Below, piece after piece: positions 41,844-50,290 of a stretch of DNA of 50,290 bases. This DNA is from an uncultured Synergistaceae bacterium. GTDB lineage: Bacteria > Synergistota > Synergistia > Synergistales > Dethiosulfovibrionaceae. Positions within the stretch are counted from its first letter, which is position 1; every line of letters begins with the position of its first letter. The stretch lies in NCBI GenBank assembly GCA_902489135.1, contig CABTYW010000004.1:1-50290 (forward strand). The letters run 5' to 3'. Made by a program: the position numbers and the translations under genes. The notes beneath the pieces are model-generated. The model did no database searches. It was not told the DNA's origin and saw only the letters and a list, made by a program, of their open reading frames with translations.

Positions 41844-42196
41844 CTTCTCTCCTCCTTGAAAATTTCAAAAAACAAAATCCGCGGACGTTCTGCCGCAGTT
41901 GGGCTCGGCACCTTATCCCGGAGGACGGCGTCATCAAAACATTCAAAGTATTGACGCGCGGTGAGCATCACGTCCGCCGCCATCGTCCTTCATAAAAATA
42001 AAGACAAAGTTCTCTCGCCCCGCCAGGGCCGCAGGCTCAAAAAACGGCGGAACGAAAATTCTTCCTTCGCCGCAGGGTGCGAGAGCCGCGCGCACGGCGA
42101 ACGTCGCGGCCTGCGGCAAGCTTAAGGGGGCCCTCATTTTTTAAGGCGCACCGGGCGCGCCGCCATGCGCGCCAAAAATTTTTTCCCCGAACGGAA
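41844..42196. other. 353-bp gap between epimerase and DUF819 genes
   Basis: No gene seen. Both flanking genes are minus-strand; AGGAGG serves the DUF819 start. Frames here are GC-rich chance frames. No strong hairpin with a U-tract was found. Confidence 0.5.
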
Positions 42197-43288
42197 CTAA
42201 GCCTTCCACTTCACGCCGGGCACATCCGCAACGCCGAAGCCCGCCCCGCTGCCCGGATGAATGACGGGACCGTCGAACTGCGGGCCGCCCGTTACGGGAT
42301 CGACGGAGCACAGCGCCGGGCCGTCAAGATCGACGGCGTTCACGTACCGGCAGGCCGAAGTCAAATGGACCGCCGCCGCGCAGGATACCTTGCCTTCAAG
42401 CATACTGCCGATCATCACATGGGCGCCCAGCGACTCCGCCACGGCGGTAATGCGTCGCGCCTGTCGCAGGCCGCCGCATTTCATCAGCTTGATGTTGACG
42501 CTGTTGGCCGCTCCCGAAGCGAGAATGTTCAGCGCCTGCTCGGGCGACCAGCAGGCCTCGTCGGCCACCACGGGAATGGGCGAGTTGGCCGTCACGTAGG
42601 CCAATCCCTTGAGATCGCGGGCTTTGACGGGCTGCTCCACCAGCTCGATATCCAGCCCGGCGTCGGCCATGCGGTTCAGCACGCGCACCGCCTCGGCGGG
42701 GTCCCAGCCCTGATTGGCGTCGATGCGGATTTTCAATTCACTGCCCACGGCATCGCGGATCGCCTTCAGGCGCGCAAAGTCGATGTCGGCTCCCACGCCC
42801 ACTTTTGTTTTCAGACACTTAAAGCCGCGTTTCACCGCCCTGACAGCGTCGCGGGCCATTTCCTCCGGCGGATTGACGCTGACGGTCACGTCAGTCTCGA
42901 TGTCGCCGCCGGCGCCGCCCAGCAGTTTCCAGACAGGCTGTCCCAGCGTTTTCGCCCAGAGATCGTGCAGAGCGATGTCAAGGGCCGCTTTGGCGCTGGT
43001 GTTGCCCACGAGGGCGTTGTCCACGGCATCCAGGCAATCGTTGAGATCTTCTCCGTCGCGTCCCAGCAGAGCGGGACGGAGATGTTCGTCAACGGCGCCG
43101 AGAATTGCGCCTATGGTATCGCCCGTCACCTTGCCCGTGGGCGGCGCCGAACCCCAGCCTCTGCGCCCGTCGCTGTCGGTAATGCGCACCAGCACATCGG
43201 CCATGGCGTCAACCTGACGCACTGCCGTCTTGAAAGGCGTGATCAGCGGCGTTTCAAGCAGTGCCGTCTCAACAGAAACAATCTTCAT
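42197..43288 (-). CDS. Dipeptide epimerase (L-Ala-D/L-Glu epimerase type, enolase superfamily)
   Basis: 363 aa from ATG 43288 with GAGGTGAGAG upstream; the longer frame adds a non-conserved leader. Racemises the second residue of dipeptides such as L-Ala-D-Glu from murein. Catalytic and metal residues are in place: K160-T-K162 in CLKTKVGVG, D190 in IRIDANQGW, E218 in ELVEQP, D243 in VADEAC, and K267 in NIKLMKCGG. The MKIVSVETALLETPL start is normal. Upstream of DUF819 on the same strand, probably one functional unit. Substrate range varies in the family and is not fixed by sequence. Confidence 0.9.
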   Translation of the reverse strand: MKIVSVETALLETPLITPFKTAVRQVDAMADVLVRITDSDGRRGWGSAPPTGKVTGDTIGAILGAVDEHLRPALLGRDGEDLNDCLDAVDNALVGNTSAKAALDIALHDLWAKTLGQPVWKLLGGAGGDIETDVTVSVNPPEEMARDAVRAVKRGFKCLKTKVGVGADIDFARLKAIRDAVGSELKIRIDANQGWDPAEAVRVLNRMADAGLDIELVEQPVKARDLKGLAYVTANSPIPVVADEACWSPEQALNILASGAANSVNIKLMKCGGLRQARRITAVAESLGAHVMIGSMLEGKVSCAAAVHLTSACRYVNAVDLDGPALCSVDPVTGGPQFDGPVIHPGSGAGFGVADVPGVKWKA

Positions 43289-45077
43289 GGCTCTCACCTC
43301 TTCAAAATAACCGTCATTCTCCAGGCACCATGTCATCAAGAGAGCCTCCCGCCTTCGCCCGTGATCGGAAGAGGCCCGGCACATTTCGCTCCATATCTTG
43401 ATTTTAATAATTATATCTTTTTAAAGGCAGAAGTACAAGGGCACAAAATGACGCGCTCTCCGCGCTGCGACGGTGACCGATCAACGCCGGAATGCCGGAG
43501 CCGCAACTTCTGAGTTCTCCCCGGGGTTCTTCATTGGGTCGTTCTCACCGGCGGGAAAAAGCGCCATGCCGCCAAAAGGTACCTGCACGGGCCGGTGAGG
43601 CGGAAAAATGATCGGCGCTTTTTCACTTTGCGCTTCCGTTATTGCGGCCCCCACGAAACAGTTTCGAGACCTGTTCTCTCTTGCAACGCGCCTGGCGCCG
43701 TCGTTCCAAAAAACACCGCCTGTATAAATGGCGGCCCCGCGCTTCTTTTGCCCTCGGCTCATCAGATGTACAGCCGAATTTTCGTTTTTCTCCTCTTCCT
43801 TATGGAGACCAATACCCGGCGAAACGACGCGGGGAAAAGCCGTCATCAATGGCGCCGCCTGAACTGCTTTTTTCCCAACTCTCCGAAGATCGCCCCCTTT
43901 CCGCTTTTTCTCAGGCGTCGCTGAGGCGCAACCGAGAAACCTCGCACCGGAAAGATCATCCATACTCACAAAAAACATTCACTCAAAAAGCTTCCCGCCC
44001 CGAAGGGCTTCGACCTGCCGCCGCGGGCACCGGGGAGAAAGAATTTTCTTCGTGAAAAACGGCCGCGCACGTTTTGTGCGGGGCAAAAATCGCAAAAAGC
44101 CTTCCCGATGAAGGCAAAAACTTCCGAGGGATCCATTTGCCCGCAACGCAGGCCCTTGTTCGCGAACAGTCCTTGAGGGACATGGCGGGCATAGCGGCGC
44201 GCCTCCATGATGACCGGAAATTTTCGCCCTTTGTCGAAAGCGGGCCGACACTTTTTCCTAGGGAACAGAACGCGAAGCGCCGAACTTTTAAAAACGCGCC
44301 CGGCGGTGAGCTCCTCGCCCCGCGAACCCCACCGACGTCCTTTCCTGTTGATCGCCATTGGCCCAATCAATGAACGGCAACGCGTTTTTCCGTATTGACA
44401 GAGCCTCGTCATTATGGATAAGATTTTACCGGATGGAAAATGCAGGCCGCAGGGGAAGATTGACACAAGGTCGCGGCGTTTGGCGGAGACTGCGGGGCAA
44501 ACAGCCCCGTCAGGTGCCCTTGACGCTTTTTTCCGATCCTCAAACACCGCACGGCACCATGGGTGTCGGCACGGCGCGCTGCAGCCGCTTTTTGTGCAGC
44601 TTTCCCCTCTGTTCCCGTTGATGGAATGCTTTATGGACGCAGGGGGTATGAAGCGCCCTGAACGTGGCCGTATCGCCAATGCGCCGCCTCAAAGAAGCCC
44701 GCAAGGCGTTGAATTGGGCTCCGCGCGCCATGGGCGCCGTCACGGCGATGACGCCGGGCTGATTTCTCCCGGCGGTCACGTTTACGGTTCGCATTGTTTA
44801 TGCCCGCTTCACCGGCTGTTTCGAAAGTCTGGCCGCGGTGATGCTTCACGTTGTTATTCCCTTTGCGCCGGAGACCGAGCGCCCACTGACGTTGCCCCGG
44901 CGTTTAAAGCCTTTTTTCGCCGCCCGGGGCGGCCGAAGCCCTTTGTTACCCGGCGCACTGACCGCGTACTGCGATGCCGCAAGGATCCCGACATCCCGAC
45001 GCGGCGTCACCCCATTGCCCCGCACCTGATCGGCGCGGGAGTTTCTTTCGTTCTCTTTTTGATTGGAGGATTGCGTC
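43289..45077. other. Gene desert of about 1.8 kb
   Basis: The longest non-coding stretch in the window. Open frames such as 43966-44679 (minus, 237 codons) are Arg-, Cys- and Pro-rich, lack ribosome sites and overlap other frames of equal quality, so none is called. A long-range stem GAAAAAGCGCC (43555-43565) / GGCGCTTTTTC (43614-43624) is visible. This may be decayed coding DNA or hold unrecognised RNA. Confidence 0.5.
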
Positions 45078-46697
45078 ATGATTATGGATCGCGTTTTAAA
45101 AAGCAGCGCCGTCTTTACGGGGCTCAAAGATGAACCGGAACCTTTGGCCATCGGCATCAAGGGCAACGTTATCCAAAAAGTCTGTTCCCCCGAGGAGATG
45201 GAGCCCTGCATCGCCTCTGAAACGGACGTCAGGGATTACGGCGATCAGCTCATTCTGCCGGGGTTCTTCGACGGTCACGAGCACGCCTTTTTGGGCGGCA
45301 TTTTCGACAGAGCTGTCGACCTGAGCGGCTGCGCCTCGGAGGAGGAAGCGGCGCGGCGCGTCAAGAACTTTGCAGACCAACATCCCGAGCTGTCATGGAT
45401 TATCGGAACGAATTGGTCGAGCACGGAGTGGAAACGACCCCATCGACCCCGCAAGGAAACTCTCGATGAGCTTGTGCCCCACCGGCCCCTTTATCTCATC
45501 AACGCCGAAGGGCATTCCGCCTGGCTCAATTCGGCAGCTATAAAGCTCAGCGGCGTGGCGGAAATTGGCGAGTTCGGAGGCGAGCTTGTGGCGCGCGATC
45601 CCGACGGCTCTCCCACGGGATATATCGCAGAAACGCCCATGCCCATGGTCGCCCGTTTGGCTTTTGACATGCCCCTGCCCGTGCAGGAAGTGATTTTCGA
45701 CGAATTCCAGCGCCGTGCGGCCGCTCTGGGCATCACGTCCGTCAGCAACATCCAGTGTTACCAAGGTTCGGACATCGACCTGGGAAACATCTCCGTGGTA
45801 AAACGGTTTGAACAGGAAGGGCGGCTGACGGTCCGCTTCTTCTTCGCCACCGGTTTGACGGGAAATTTGGACCGCGCGCGCCGTCTGCGGCAGGAATACG
45901 ACAGCGACAAAGTGCGCTTTTCAGGTCTGAAGCACATCGTCGACGGCACGGCCACGGGCTGGACGGCCCTGCTTCTTGAGCCCTACGCCGATAAACCCGG
46001 TTTTGTCGGCACCGGCCGAATTCCCGCCGAAGAATTGGCCCGCAGAGTCGTGGAAGCCGACCGCGAAGGCTTCAGAGTGAGAATGCACGCCTGCGGCGAC
46101 GGATCGGTTCGACGGGCGCTGGACTGCTGCGAACTGGCTCAAAAGCTCAACGGAAAACGGGACTCCCGCCACACCATCGAACATGTTGAAATCATCGCCA
46201 GGGAGGACATCGGCCGTTTCGCTCAACTGGGAGTGATCGCGTCCATGCAGCCCGATCATATCGGCACCTGCGCGAAATTCAAGGACAATCCCTACTTTGC
46301 GCGACTGGGCGAACGACGAGCCGCACAAACGTGGCCGATCCGCACCATTCTGGAAACAGGCGCGCATATGCAGTTCGGCACCGATTTTCCCATTTACGAC
46401 AACAATCCCATGCGCGCCCTTTACCGCGGCACAACTCGTCTGTTCGACGACGGACAACCGGAAGGCGGCTGGAATCCCGGCGAAAAAGTGACCATGGCCC
46501 AGCTGCTGAAAGGCTATACCGCCGGATCGGCGTACGGCGCTTTCATGGAAGATCGCGTCGGCACTCTGGAAGTGGGAAAGTACGCCGACATCGTCGTGTT
46601 AAATCGAAATCTGTTCACTTTAAAAGATTCAAAGGAAATTCTGGACACCGCTCCCGTTCTCACGTTGATGGACGGGCGCATCGTCCATGAAAAATAG
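45078..46697 (+). CDS. Amidohydrolase family 3 protein, YtcJ-like
   Basis: 539 aa from ATG 45078, GGAGG at 8 nt. Metal-dependent hydrolase: LILPGFFDGHEHAFLGG holds the HxH motif; WIIGTNWSSTEW, LYLINAEGHSAWLNSAAI and HACGDGSVRRALD, then HTIEHVEII supply further ligands; FGTDFPIYDNNP has the metal Asp; TAGSAYGAFMEDRVGTLEVGKYADIVVL is the standard C-terminus. The family cleaves amides, including formamides and N-acyl compounds; the substrate is unknown. Cytoplasmic. It converges on a peptide-binding protein gene, which may supply its substrate. Confidence 0.87.
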   Translation: MIMDRVLKSSAVFTGLKDEPEPLAIGIKGNVIQKVCSPEEMEPCIASETDVRDYGDQLILPGFFDGHEHAFLGGIFDRAVDLSGCASEEEAARRVKNFADQHPELSWIIGTNWSSTEWKRPHRPRKETLDELVPHRPLYLINAEGHSAWLNSAAIKLSGVAEIGEFGGELVARDPDGSPTGYIAETPMPMVARLAFDMPLPVQEVIFDEFQRRAAALGITSVSNIQCYQGSDIDLGNISVVKRFEQEGRLTVRFFFATGLTGNLDRARRLRQEYDSDKVRFSGLKHIVDGTATGWTALLLEPYADKPGFVGTGRIPAEELARRVVEADREGFRVRMHACGDGSVRRALDCCELAQKLNGKRDSRHTIEHVEIIAREDIGRFAQLGVIASMQPDHIGTCAKFKDNPYFARLGERRAAQTWPIRTILETGAHMQFGTDFPIYDNNPMRALYRGTTRLFDDGQPEGGWNPGEKVTMAQLLKGYTAGSAYGAFMEDRVGTLEVGKYADIVVLNRNLFTLKDSKEILDTAPVLTLMDGRIVHEK

Positions 46698-46731
46698 CGG
46701 CACGCATTTTGTGAACTTCAAAGACCACAAC

Positions 46732-46779
46732 GCGGCGGCCGCCGACCTGATATGTTCATATCAGACCGGCGGCCGCCGC
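46732..46779. terminator. Long hairpin between convergent amidohydrolase and binding-protein genes
   Basis: 46732-46754 pairs with 46757-46779: 13 bp, two mismatches, 8 bp, with a TT loop. No U-tract on either strand. Confidence 0.6.
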
Positions 46780-46801
46780 TGCATTGCGCGCCTTTTACGC
46801 C

Positions 46802-48313
46802 CTATTCAACGTACAAATTTCCAAGATAATTCAGGCGCCCGTCAACAAAGTTTTCCGCGCCCACAAGATCTTTGCGAATGCCGTAAATTTCGTTGGGAAC
46901 CACGAGAGAGACAAAGGGATGCAGCTCGTCAAGGCGGTTCCACACCTTCTGCAGCAGCTCATCGCGTTTTTCAGGATCCACGGTGCTGTTGGCCAGGTCA
47001 AGCTGTTTGTCCACTTCGCCGTCTTTCAGCAGCGTCCAGTTGGTGGCGCCGATGCTGGCCGAGTGGAACAGCGACAGCCAGAACTGTCCCGCATCGCGGT
47101 TCGTCTGCATTCCCCACTGGCTGATAATCAGATCCTGCTGGTTGTGCATGACCCGATCGTCAAAGATGCCCGACTCCATCACGGAAACGTTGATTTTGAT
47201 GCCCACTTCGGCAAGCATGGCCTGGATAACGGTCGCTCCGTTAATGTCCTTCTGGTTGCTGGCGACCCAAAGTTCAAGTTCCAGACCGTTTGCATAACCG
47301 GCCTCGGCCAGCAAGCGCCGGGCCTCCGCCACGTTCCGCTTGTAGACGTTCACCCGCGCAGGAACGAAGGTGCTGGCAGGAACAAGAGGTCCCGGAGGGA
47401 CAACGGCTTTGTTCTGATAAACCACTTGAACATAGGCGTCCTTGTCAATGGCGTATTCAATGGCCTTGCGTACCCGCACGTCTTTGAGGGCGCCCTTTTG
47501 GGTGTTCATTCCAAGGTAGGTCAGGACAAGTCCCGGCGTTTGAATGGCTTTGGCCTTGCCATCCTCGTTAATGCGCTCCACGTCACTGGCGGGAACGGAA
47601 TAGATAAGATCAGTACGCCCCGTCTCCAGGGAGATGACGCGGCTGCTGTCGTCGGAAATGACAATAAAGTTTAAATTCCTGAATTTGGCCTTTTCGCCAT
47701 GATAGTCGTCAAAGGCTTCCAATTCAATCCGTTCACCCTTAACCCATTTTTTGAACTTAAAGGGGCCGGTTCCCACAGGGTTGCGGAAGTACTCTTTTCC
47801 GGCACTTTCGACAGCCTTGCGGTTATATATGCTGGCGTAAGGGTGCTTCATCGACTCCAGCCAGCCGCCGACGGGACCGCGTGTCCTCACGATGAGCGTG
47901 TATTTGTCGATGATTTCAAAACCTTCAGGGTCAATGTACTTGGCCTTGGACTTGGCGTAAAGAGACTCCGGCGACAGAGCCCGCTTGAAGGAGAAAACCA
48001 CGTCGTCGGCGGTCAATTCCTCGCCGTTGTGAAATTTTACGCCCTTTTTCAGATAGAATTTATACGTTTGCGGATCAAGAACTTCCCAGCGCTCCGCAAG
48101 AACGGGGACGAGCTTCTTCGTGTGGCCGTCGACCGTGACAAGCGTTTCGTTGATCTGCTTCAGCACAGAAAATGAAAGCGTGTCCACCGCCTGAAGAGGA
48201 TCCAGAGACTTGGCGTCATAACTGAACCCCACATTCAGCGTTTTCAAGTTGCCGGCAAAGGCGGTGCCGGCTAAAAGAAAAAGCATCACACCGATGAGCC
48301 AGTACCTCTTCAT
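46802..48313 (-). CDS. ABC transporter substrate-binding protein, family 5 (peptide/nickel type)
   Basis: 503 aa with a signal peptide (KRYWLIGVMLFLLAGTAFA) and no lipobox Cys. SBP-bac-5 fold: VGFSYDAKSLDPLQAVD, LVPVLAERWEVLDPQTYKFYLKKGVKFHNGEELTADDV (quoted in parts: LAERWEV and GVKFHNGEELTADDV), NPVGTGPFKFKKW, and the repeated VRKAIEYAIDKDAYVQ. Binds peptides or similar compounds for an ABC permease not coded in the window, so it is an orphan here. A strong promoter lies nearly 400 nt upstream. Confidence 0.9.
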   Translation of the reverse strand: MKRYWLIGVMLFLLAGTAFAGNLKTLNVGFSYDAKSLDPLQAVDTLSFSVLKQINETLVTVDGHTKKLVPVLAERWEVLDPQTYKFYLKKGVKFHNGEELTADDVVFSFKRALSPESLYAKSKAKYIDPEGFEIIDKYTLIVRTRGPVGGWLESMKHPYASIYNRKAVESAGKEYFRNPVGTGPFKFKKWVKGERIELEAFDDYHGEKAKFRNLNFIVISDDSSRVISLETGRTDLIYSVPASDVERINEDGKAKAIQTPGLVLTYLGMNTQKGALKDVRVRKAIEYAIDKDAYVQVVYQNKAVVPPGPLVPASTFVPARVNVYKRNVAEARRLLAEAGYANGLELELWVASNQKDINGATVIQAMLAEVGIKINVSVMESGIFDDRVMHNQQDLIISQWGMQTNRDAGQFWLSLFHSASIGATNWTLLKDGEVDKQLDLANSTVDPEKRDELLQKVWNRLDELHPFVSLVVPNEIYGIRKDLVGAENFVDGRLNYLGNLYVE

Positions 48314-48811
48314 AGATCAATCCCTCCCTCAAAGATCAGTCCATCGTTCGCACAACTGTCAAAATACCGGTCCGTGGTCAAAAAATCGCCCACCCGTGGC
48401 TCTTACCGCACTATCCCCCATGAGACAACTTCGGCACCGCATCGCCCTTTCGTGCAGACTGCTGCGGAACGAAGGGCATTCGCCCCGTCACGGCGCTCTT
48501 TTTCGGTGCCGACAAGGGGCATTTCAAGTCATCGTTCCTGCTTGAAAAACGCCCCCGCTCCGATAAAAATGCCCCAACAGCCCCGAAACGGGAAACGAAT
48601 GTCCCCTCCGCGGGAAAACGCCGCACACCATGCTCCGCAGAGAATTTTTTGAAACCTTTCGGATATTTTCCCCAAAAAAAACATCACAATTCAAACAAAT
48701 TTCAGGTATAATACCATCCTCACCCGACGTTGTCAATGATTCCCTGTTTCCGTTCCCATGGGCAAAGGGCATTTTTTACGCAGAAGTCAGCGTCGCTTTC
48801 AAGCCCCCTCA
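48314..48811. other. Long leader of the binding-protein gene and intergenic region
   Basis: About 390 nt between the mapped promoter and the start codon at 48313, with no gene. G-rich blocks such as GGGGCATTT, GGGGCGTTTT and GGGGACATT recur on the minus strand, but I recognise no riboswitch class. GGGAGGG serves the gene. Confidence 0.5.
48708..48736 (-). promoter_or_regulatory. Near-consensus sigma-70 promoter of the binding-protein gene
   Basis: On the minus strand TTGACA (48736-48731), a 17-bp spacer and TATTAT (48713-48708). The best-matching promoter in the window. Confidence 0.8.
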
Positions 48812-49713
48812 TCACGCCCCGTCGGCTTCCTCTTCCAAAGACTTCAACGTTCTGCCGCGTCGGTCTTTCCAGAGCGCCGGTCCGTTGGAACTCTTTTCGG
48901 TCAAAAAGATGGCGGCGTAGGTCGGACTGGAAAACAGCAGGTCTTCAAGCAAACAGCTCTTTTCGTTCAGCGGCGCCGCGGCGCGCAGCTCCTTTACGGA
49001 TGCCGGAATTCGGCGCCCCCCCACCGGCGACACAGGGCTCCCCTTAAAAACCACAAAACCTTCGGCCGACTGAGCGCCTTCGCCTTCCATGGTGCCGACG
49101 TTGCTGACAGCCCTCTTCAGATAGAGCCGCCGTTCCGCCGCCACTTCCCCATCCGCCGGCTGCGTTGTTTGAACAGTCCAATGAGTCAGTGGCTCAAAGA
49201 GCTTATGGCCCAAGGTCCCCATCATGACGCGGGCGTTCTCGACAAACTCTTCCATTGCTCACATTTTTTCTTCAGTGGTGCTGCCAAAATTCGGATCATT
49301 TCCGTTTTTCACGTCGTAGCGTTTTGCTTCCGGCGCCATGGTGCAGAAACGATGCTCAAGAGAGCTGAGCTCTGTGGCTCCCGGAGAATTATCGGATGCC
49401 GTAAACACCGCCGCTTCAGTCCAATAATCTTTTTCAGGATCGCGGCGATGCTCCTGGAGTCGGCTCAAAATCCCCTCGCCGTTTTTCCTCGCGCCGGTTT
49501 GCCCGATATACATCGCGCTCCGCCGGTTTCGTCGGACATCCCAAAAGAAAGTACTCCCCGCTTTGTTTCAGTTCATCACGATCTTCGCATTGGTCAAGGG
49601 CCGTGCGAGGAATTTTGAAGGCAACACCGGTCCAGGCGGCAAGAGTGCATTTTATCCTTCCCCGGGATTCACCGTCCGTCAAAAGAGCTGTATGTGCTTT
49701 CCCCGCGCCCCAT
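48812..49713 (-). pseudogene. Broken GIY-YIG/DUF4357 nuclease-family gene
   Basis: Three consecutive pieces align with one intact protein type: a start region RGRIKCTLAAWTGVAFKIPRTAL, the GIY-YIG core YIGQTGARKNG with RLQEHRRDP, DYWTEAAVFT and EHRFC, and a C-terminal DUF4357 domain EGFVVFKGSPVSPV with LLFSSPTYAAIFL. They are separated by lesions: near 49506-49511 a GAT-GTA-TAT-CGG junction that needs two more bases (one TA unit) to read DVYIG; an in-frame TGA at 49259-49261; and probably one extra G in the run 49701-49704 just after ATG 49713, which has a perfect AAGGAGG. Such proteins are linked to DNA cleavage or defence; this one should be inactive. Confidence 0.78.
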
Positions 49714-50014
49714 GTTTCATCCTCCTTAATTGCGATGAACTTTTCAGCCGGTAGCCGACTGAATTTTTTTCCTGTTAAAACATAAGATAGCAAAAGATCC
49801 GTCTTCCTGCAATCCAATACATCCACACTAAACCTGAAATTCGACGGCGAACACTCCTCAACAGTCAATTTCACCTCAAACGGACAAAAAAGGGAAACAA
49901 AGTCTTCCCCATTTTAAGAGACGGCACTGTTGCTGCAGAAGTCTCCGGAAACCGTCGTCGGAAGAGGAACTCGGTGCCCTCATTCACCGCAAACGACATG
50001 ATCAAAAAAAGTAA
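49714..50014. other. Region between the pseudogene and the tRNA operon
   Basis: About 300 bp without a supported gene. A minus-strand frame runs through it into the pseudogene (from 49874), but its first 50 codons look non-coding and bypass the good ribosome site at 49721-49727. Confidence 0.5.
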
Positions 50015-50049
50015 ACGGGCTTTCAGCGCAGTGTGCGCTGAAAGCCCGT
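50004..50049 (-). terminator. Terminator of the tRNA operon
   Basis: 50015-50030 pairs perfectly with 50034-50049 (16 bp, GTG loop); on the minus strand a run of seven U follows a few bases later (complement of 50004-50010). Confidence 0.85.
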
Positions 50050-50058
50050 ATGACATTC

Positions 50059-50134
50059 TGGCTCCCCGAGCAGGACTTGAACCTGCGACCTAGTGATTAA
50101 CAGTCACCCGCTCTGCCGACTGAGCTATCGGGGA
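50059..50134 (-). tRNA. tRNA-Asn (GTT)
   Basis: 76 nt including encoded CCA. The anticodon loop reads CTGTTAA, the T-arm GGTTCAAGTCC, and the acceptor stem TCCCCGA pairs with TCGGGGA. It is the last gene of a minus-strand tRNA operon. Confidence 0.97.
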
Positions 50135-50140
50135 ATTTTA

Positions 50141-50214
50141 TGGAGGCGGCACCCAGATTCGAACTGGGGATAAAGGATTTGCAGTCCTCTGCCTTACCAC
50201 TTGGCTATGCCGCC
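50141..50214 (-). tRNA. tRNA-Cys (GCA)
   Basis: 74 nt with encoded CCA. Anticodon loop CTGCAAA, T-arm with GTTCGAATC, acceptor GGCGGCA pairing with TGCCGCC. Six nt from tRNA-Asn. Confidence 0.97.
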
Positions 50215-50231
50215 GTGAGTAGTGTCGCAAG

Positions 50232-50290
50232 TGGAGCGGAAGACGGGATTTGAACCCGCGACCCCAACCTTGGCAAGGTTGTGCTCTACC
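50232..50290 (-). tRNA. tRNA-Gly (GCC), 5' part cut by the window edge
   Basis: The 3' 59 nt are present with encoded CCA. The anticodon stem CAACC/GGTTG holds the loop TTGCCAA, anticodon GCC. The D-arm end and acceptor 5' side lie beyond the window. Confidence 0.93.

Noticed and set aside
43966..44679. 237-codon minus-strand open frame
   Set aside because: Arg/Cys/Pro-rich, no ribosome site, no family, overlaps equally open frames; typical of chance frames at high GC.
44641..44760. Possible helix-turn-helix remnant (MRRLKEARKALNWAPRAM)
   Set aside because: Only about 25 codons resemble a regulator start, with no continuation or upstream signals.
49259..49261. TGA in the GIY-YIG/DUF4357 gene as selenocysteine
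   Set aside because: It falls in a linker without conserved Cys, no SECIS-like hairpin follows, and other lesions are present in the gene.
1..50290. CRISPR array, insertion sequence or prophage
   Set aside because: No regularly spaced repeats, transposase, integrase or phage structural genes were seen; the only repeat pair of note is the iadA remnant.

Overview
The window looks like chromosome from an asaccharolytic, amino-acid- and peptide-fermenting anaerobe with an outer membrane, most likely a member of the Synergistota (Pyramidobacter/Cloacibacillus-like). The reasons are a high-GC genome, a beta-barrel protein ending in Phe, TRAP transporters, a selenocysteine-dependent Grd reductase, many peptide- and D-amino-acid-handling enzymes and an NhaC antiporter. 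The taxonomic placement is inference; the gene calls rest on motifs read in the sequence.

Layout. 0.7-1.5 kb: outer-membrane barrel protein (-). 1.9-5.5 kb: complete phosphate importer pstS-pstC-pstA-pstB (+). 5.5-6.2 kb: a beta-lactamase-fold protein that has lost its catalytic motifs (-). 6.5-7.0 kb: thiol peroxidase tpx. 7.2-11.9 kb: five-gene glycan operon (PglE-, PglC- and PglD-like enzymes plus two GT4 glycosyltransferases). 12.1-16.4 kb: RlmI-like 23S rRNA methyltransferase (-), secreted PPC/DUF296 protein (+), M55 D-aminopeptidase (-), Asp/Glu racemase family (+). 16.5-18.2 kb: thiamine transporter thiT and an unknown secreted protein (-) behind a probable TPP riboswitch. 18.3-19.2 kb: PfkB sugar kinase. 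19.9-27.2 kb: divergent CdaR regulator (-) and a six-gene (+) cassette: glycerate kinase, carboxylate permease, 53-aa membrane protein, membrane-anchored AspA/AstE-like metallohydrolase, DUF6305-like exported protein and exported C69 dipeptidase.

27.4-36.8 kb is the most interesting part. A FadR-type GntR regulator (-) faces a TRAP transporter (dctQ-dctM-dctP) followed by grdE, grdB, grdX and a RidA-family gene. grdB is a selenoprotein gene: its in-frame TGA at 34260-34262 is followed at once by a hairpin suited to a bacterial SECIS, and the same frame runs on to TAA at 34526. This gives a substrate-specific component B of a glycine/sarcosine/betaine-type reductase with its own importer; the shared components (grdA, grdC, grdD) are not in the window. 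The island is bracketed by an intact iadA (isoaspartyl dipeptidase) on the right and a decayed direct copy of the iadA 3' end on the left, a scar of duplication or insertion.

36.9-43.3 kb, all (-): NhaC antiporter, ASCH protein, transglutaminase-like protein, DUF819 permease and dipeptide epimerase. 43.3-45.1 kb has no convincing gene. 45.1-48.3 kb: YtcJ-like amidohydrolase (+) converging on a family-5 peptide-binding lipoprotein-type protein (-) with a strong promoter and a leader of nearly 400 nt. 48.8-49.7 kb: a GIY-YIG/DUF4357 pseudogene with an in-frame stop and probable frameshifts. The window ends in a (-) tRNA operon: Asn, Cys and a Gly gene cut by the window edge.

Taken together the genes describe a cell that takes up peptides and modified amino acids, cleaves or isomerises the awkward ones (isoaspartyl, D-residue, L-Ala-D-Glu-like), and can dispose of electrons reductively through a Grd system.
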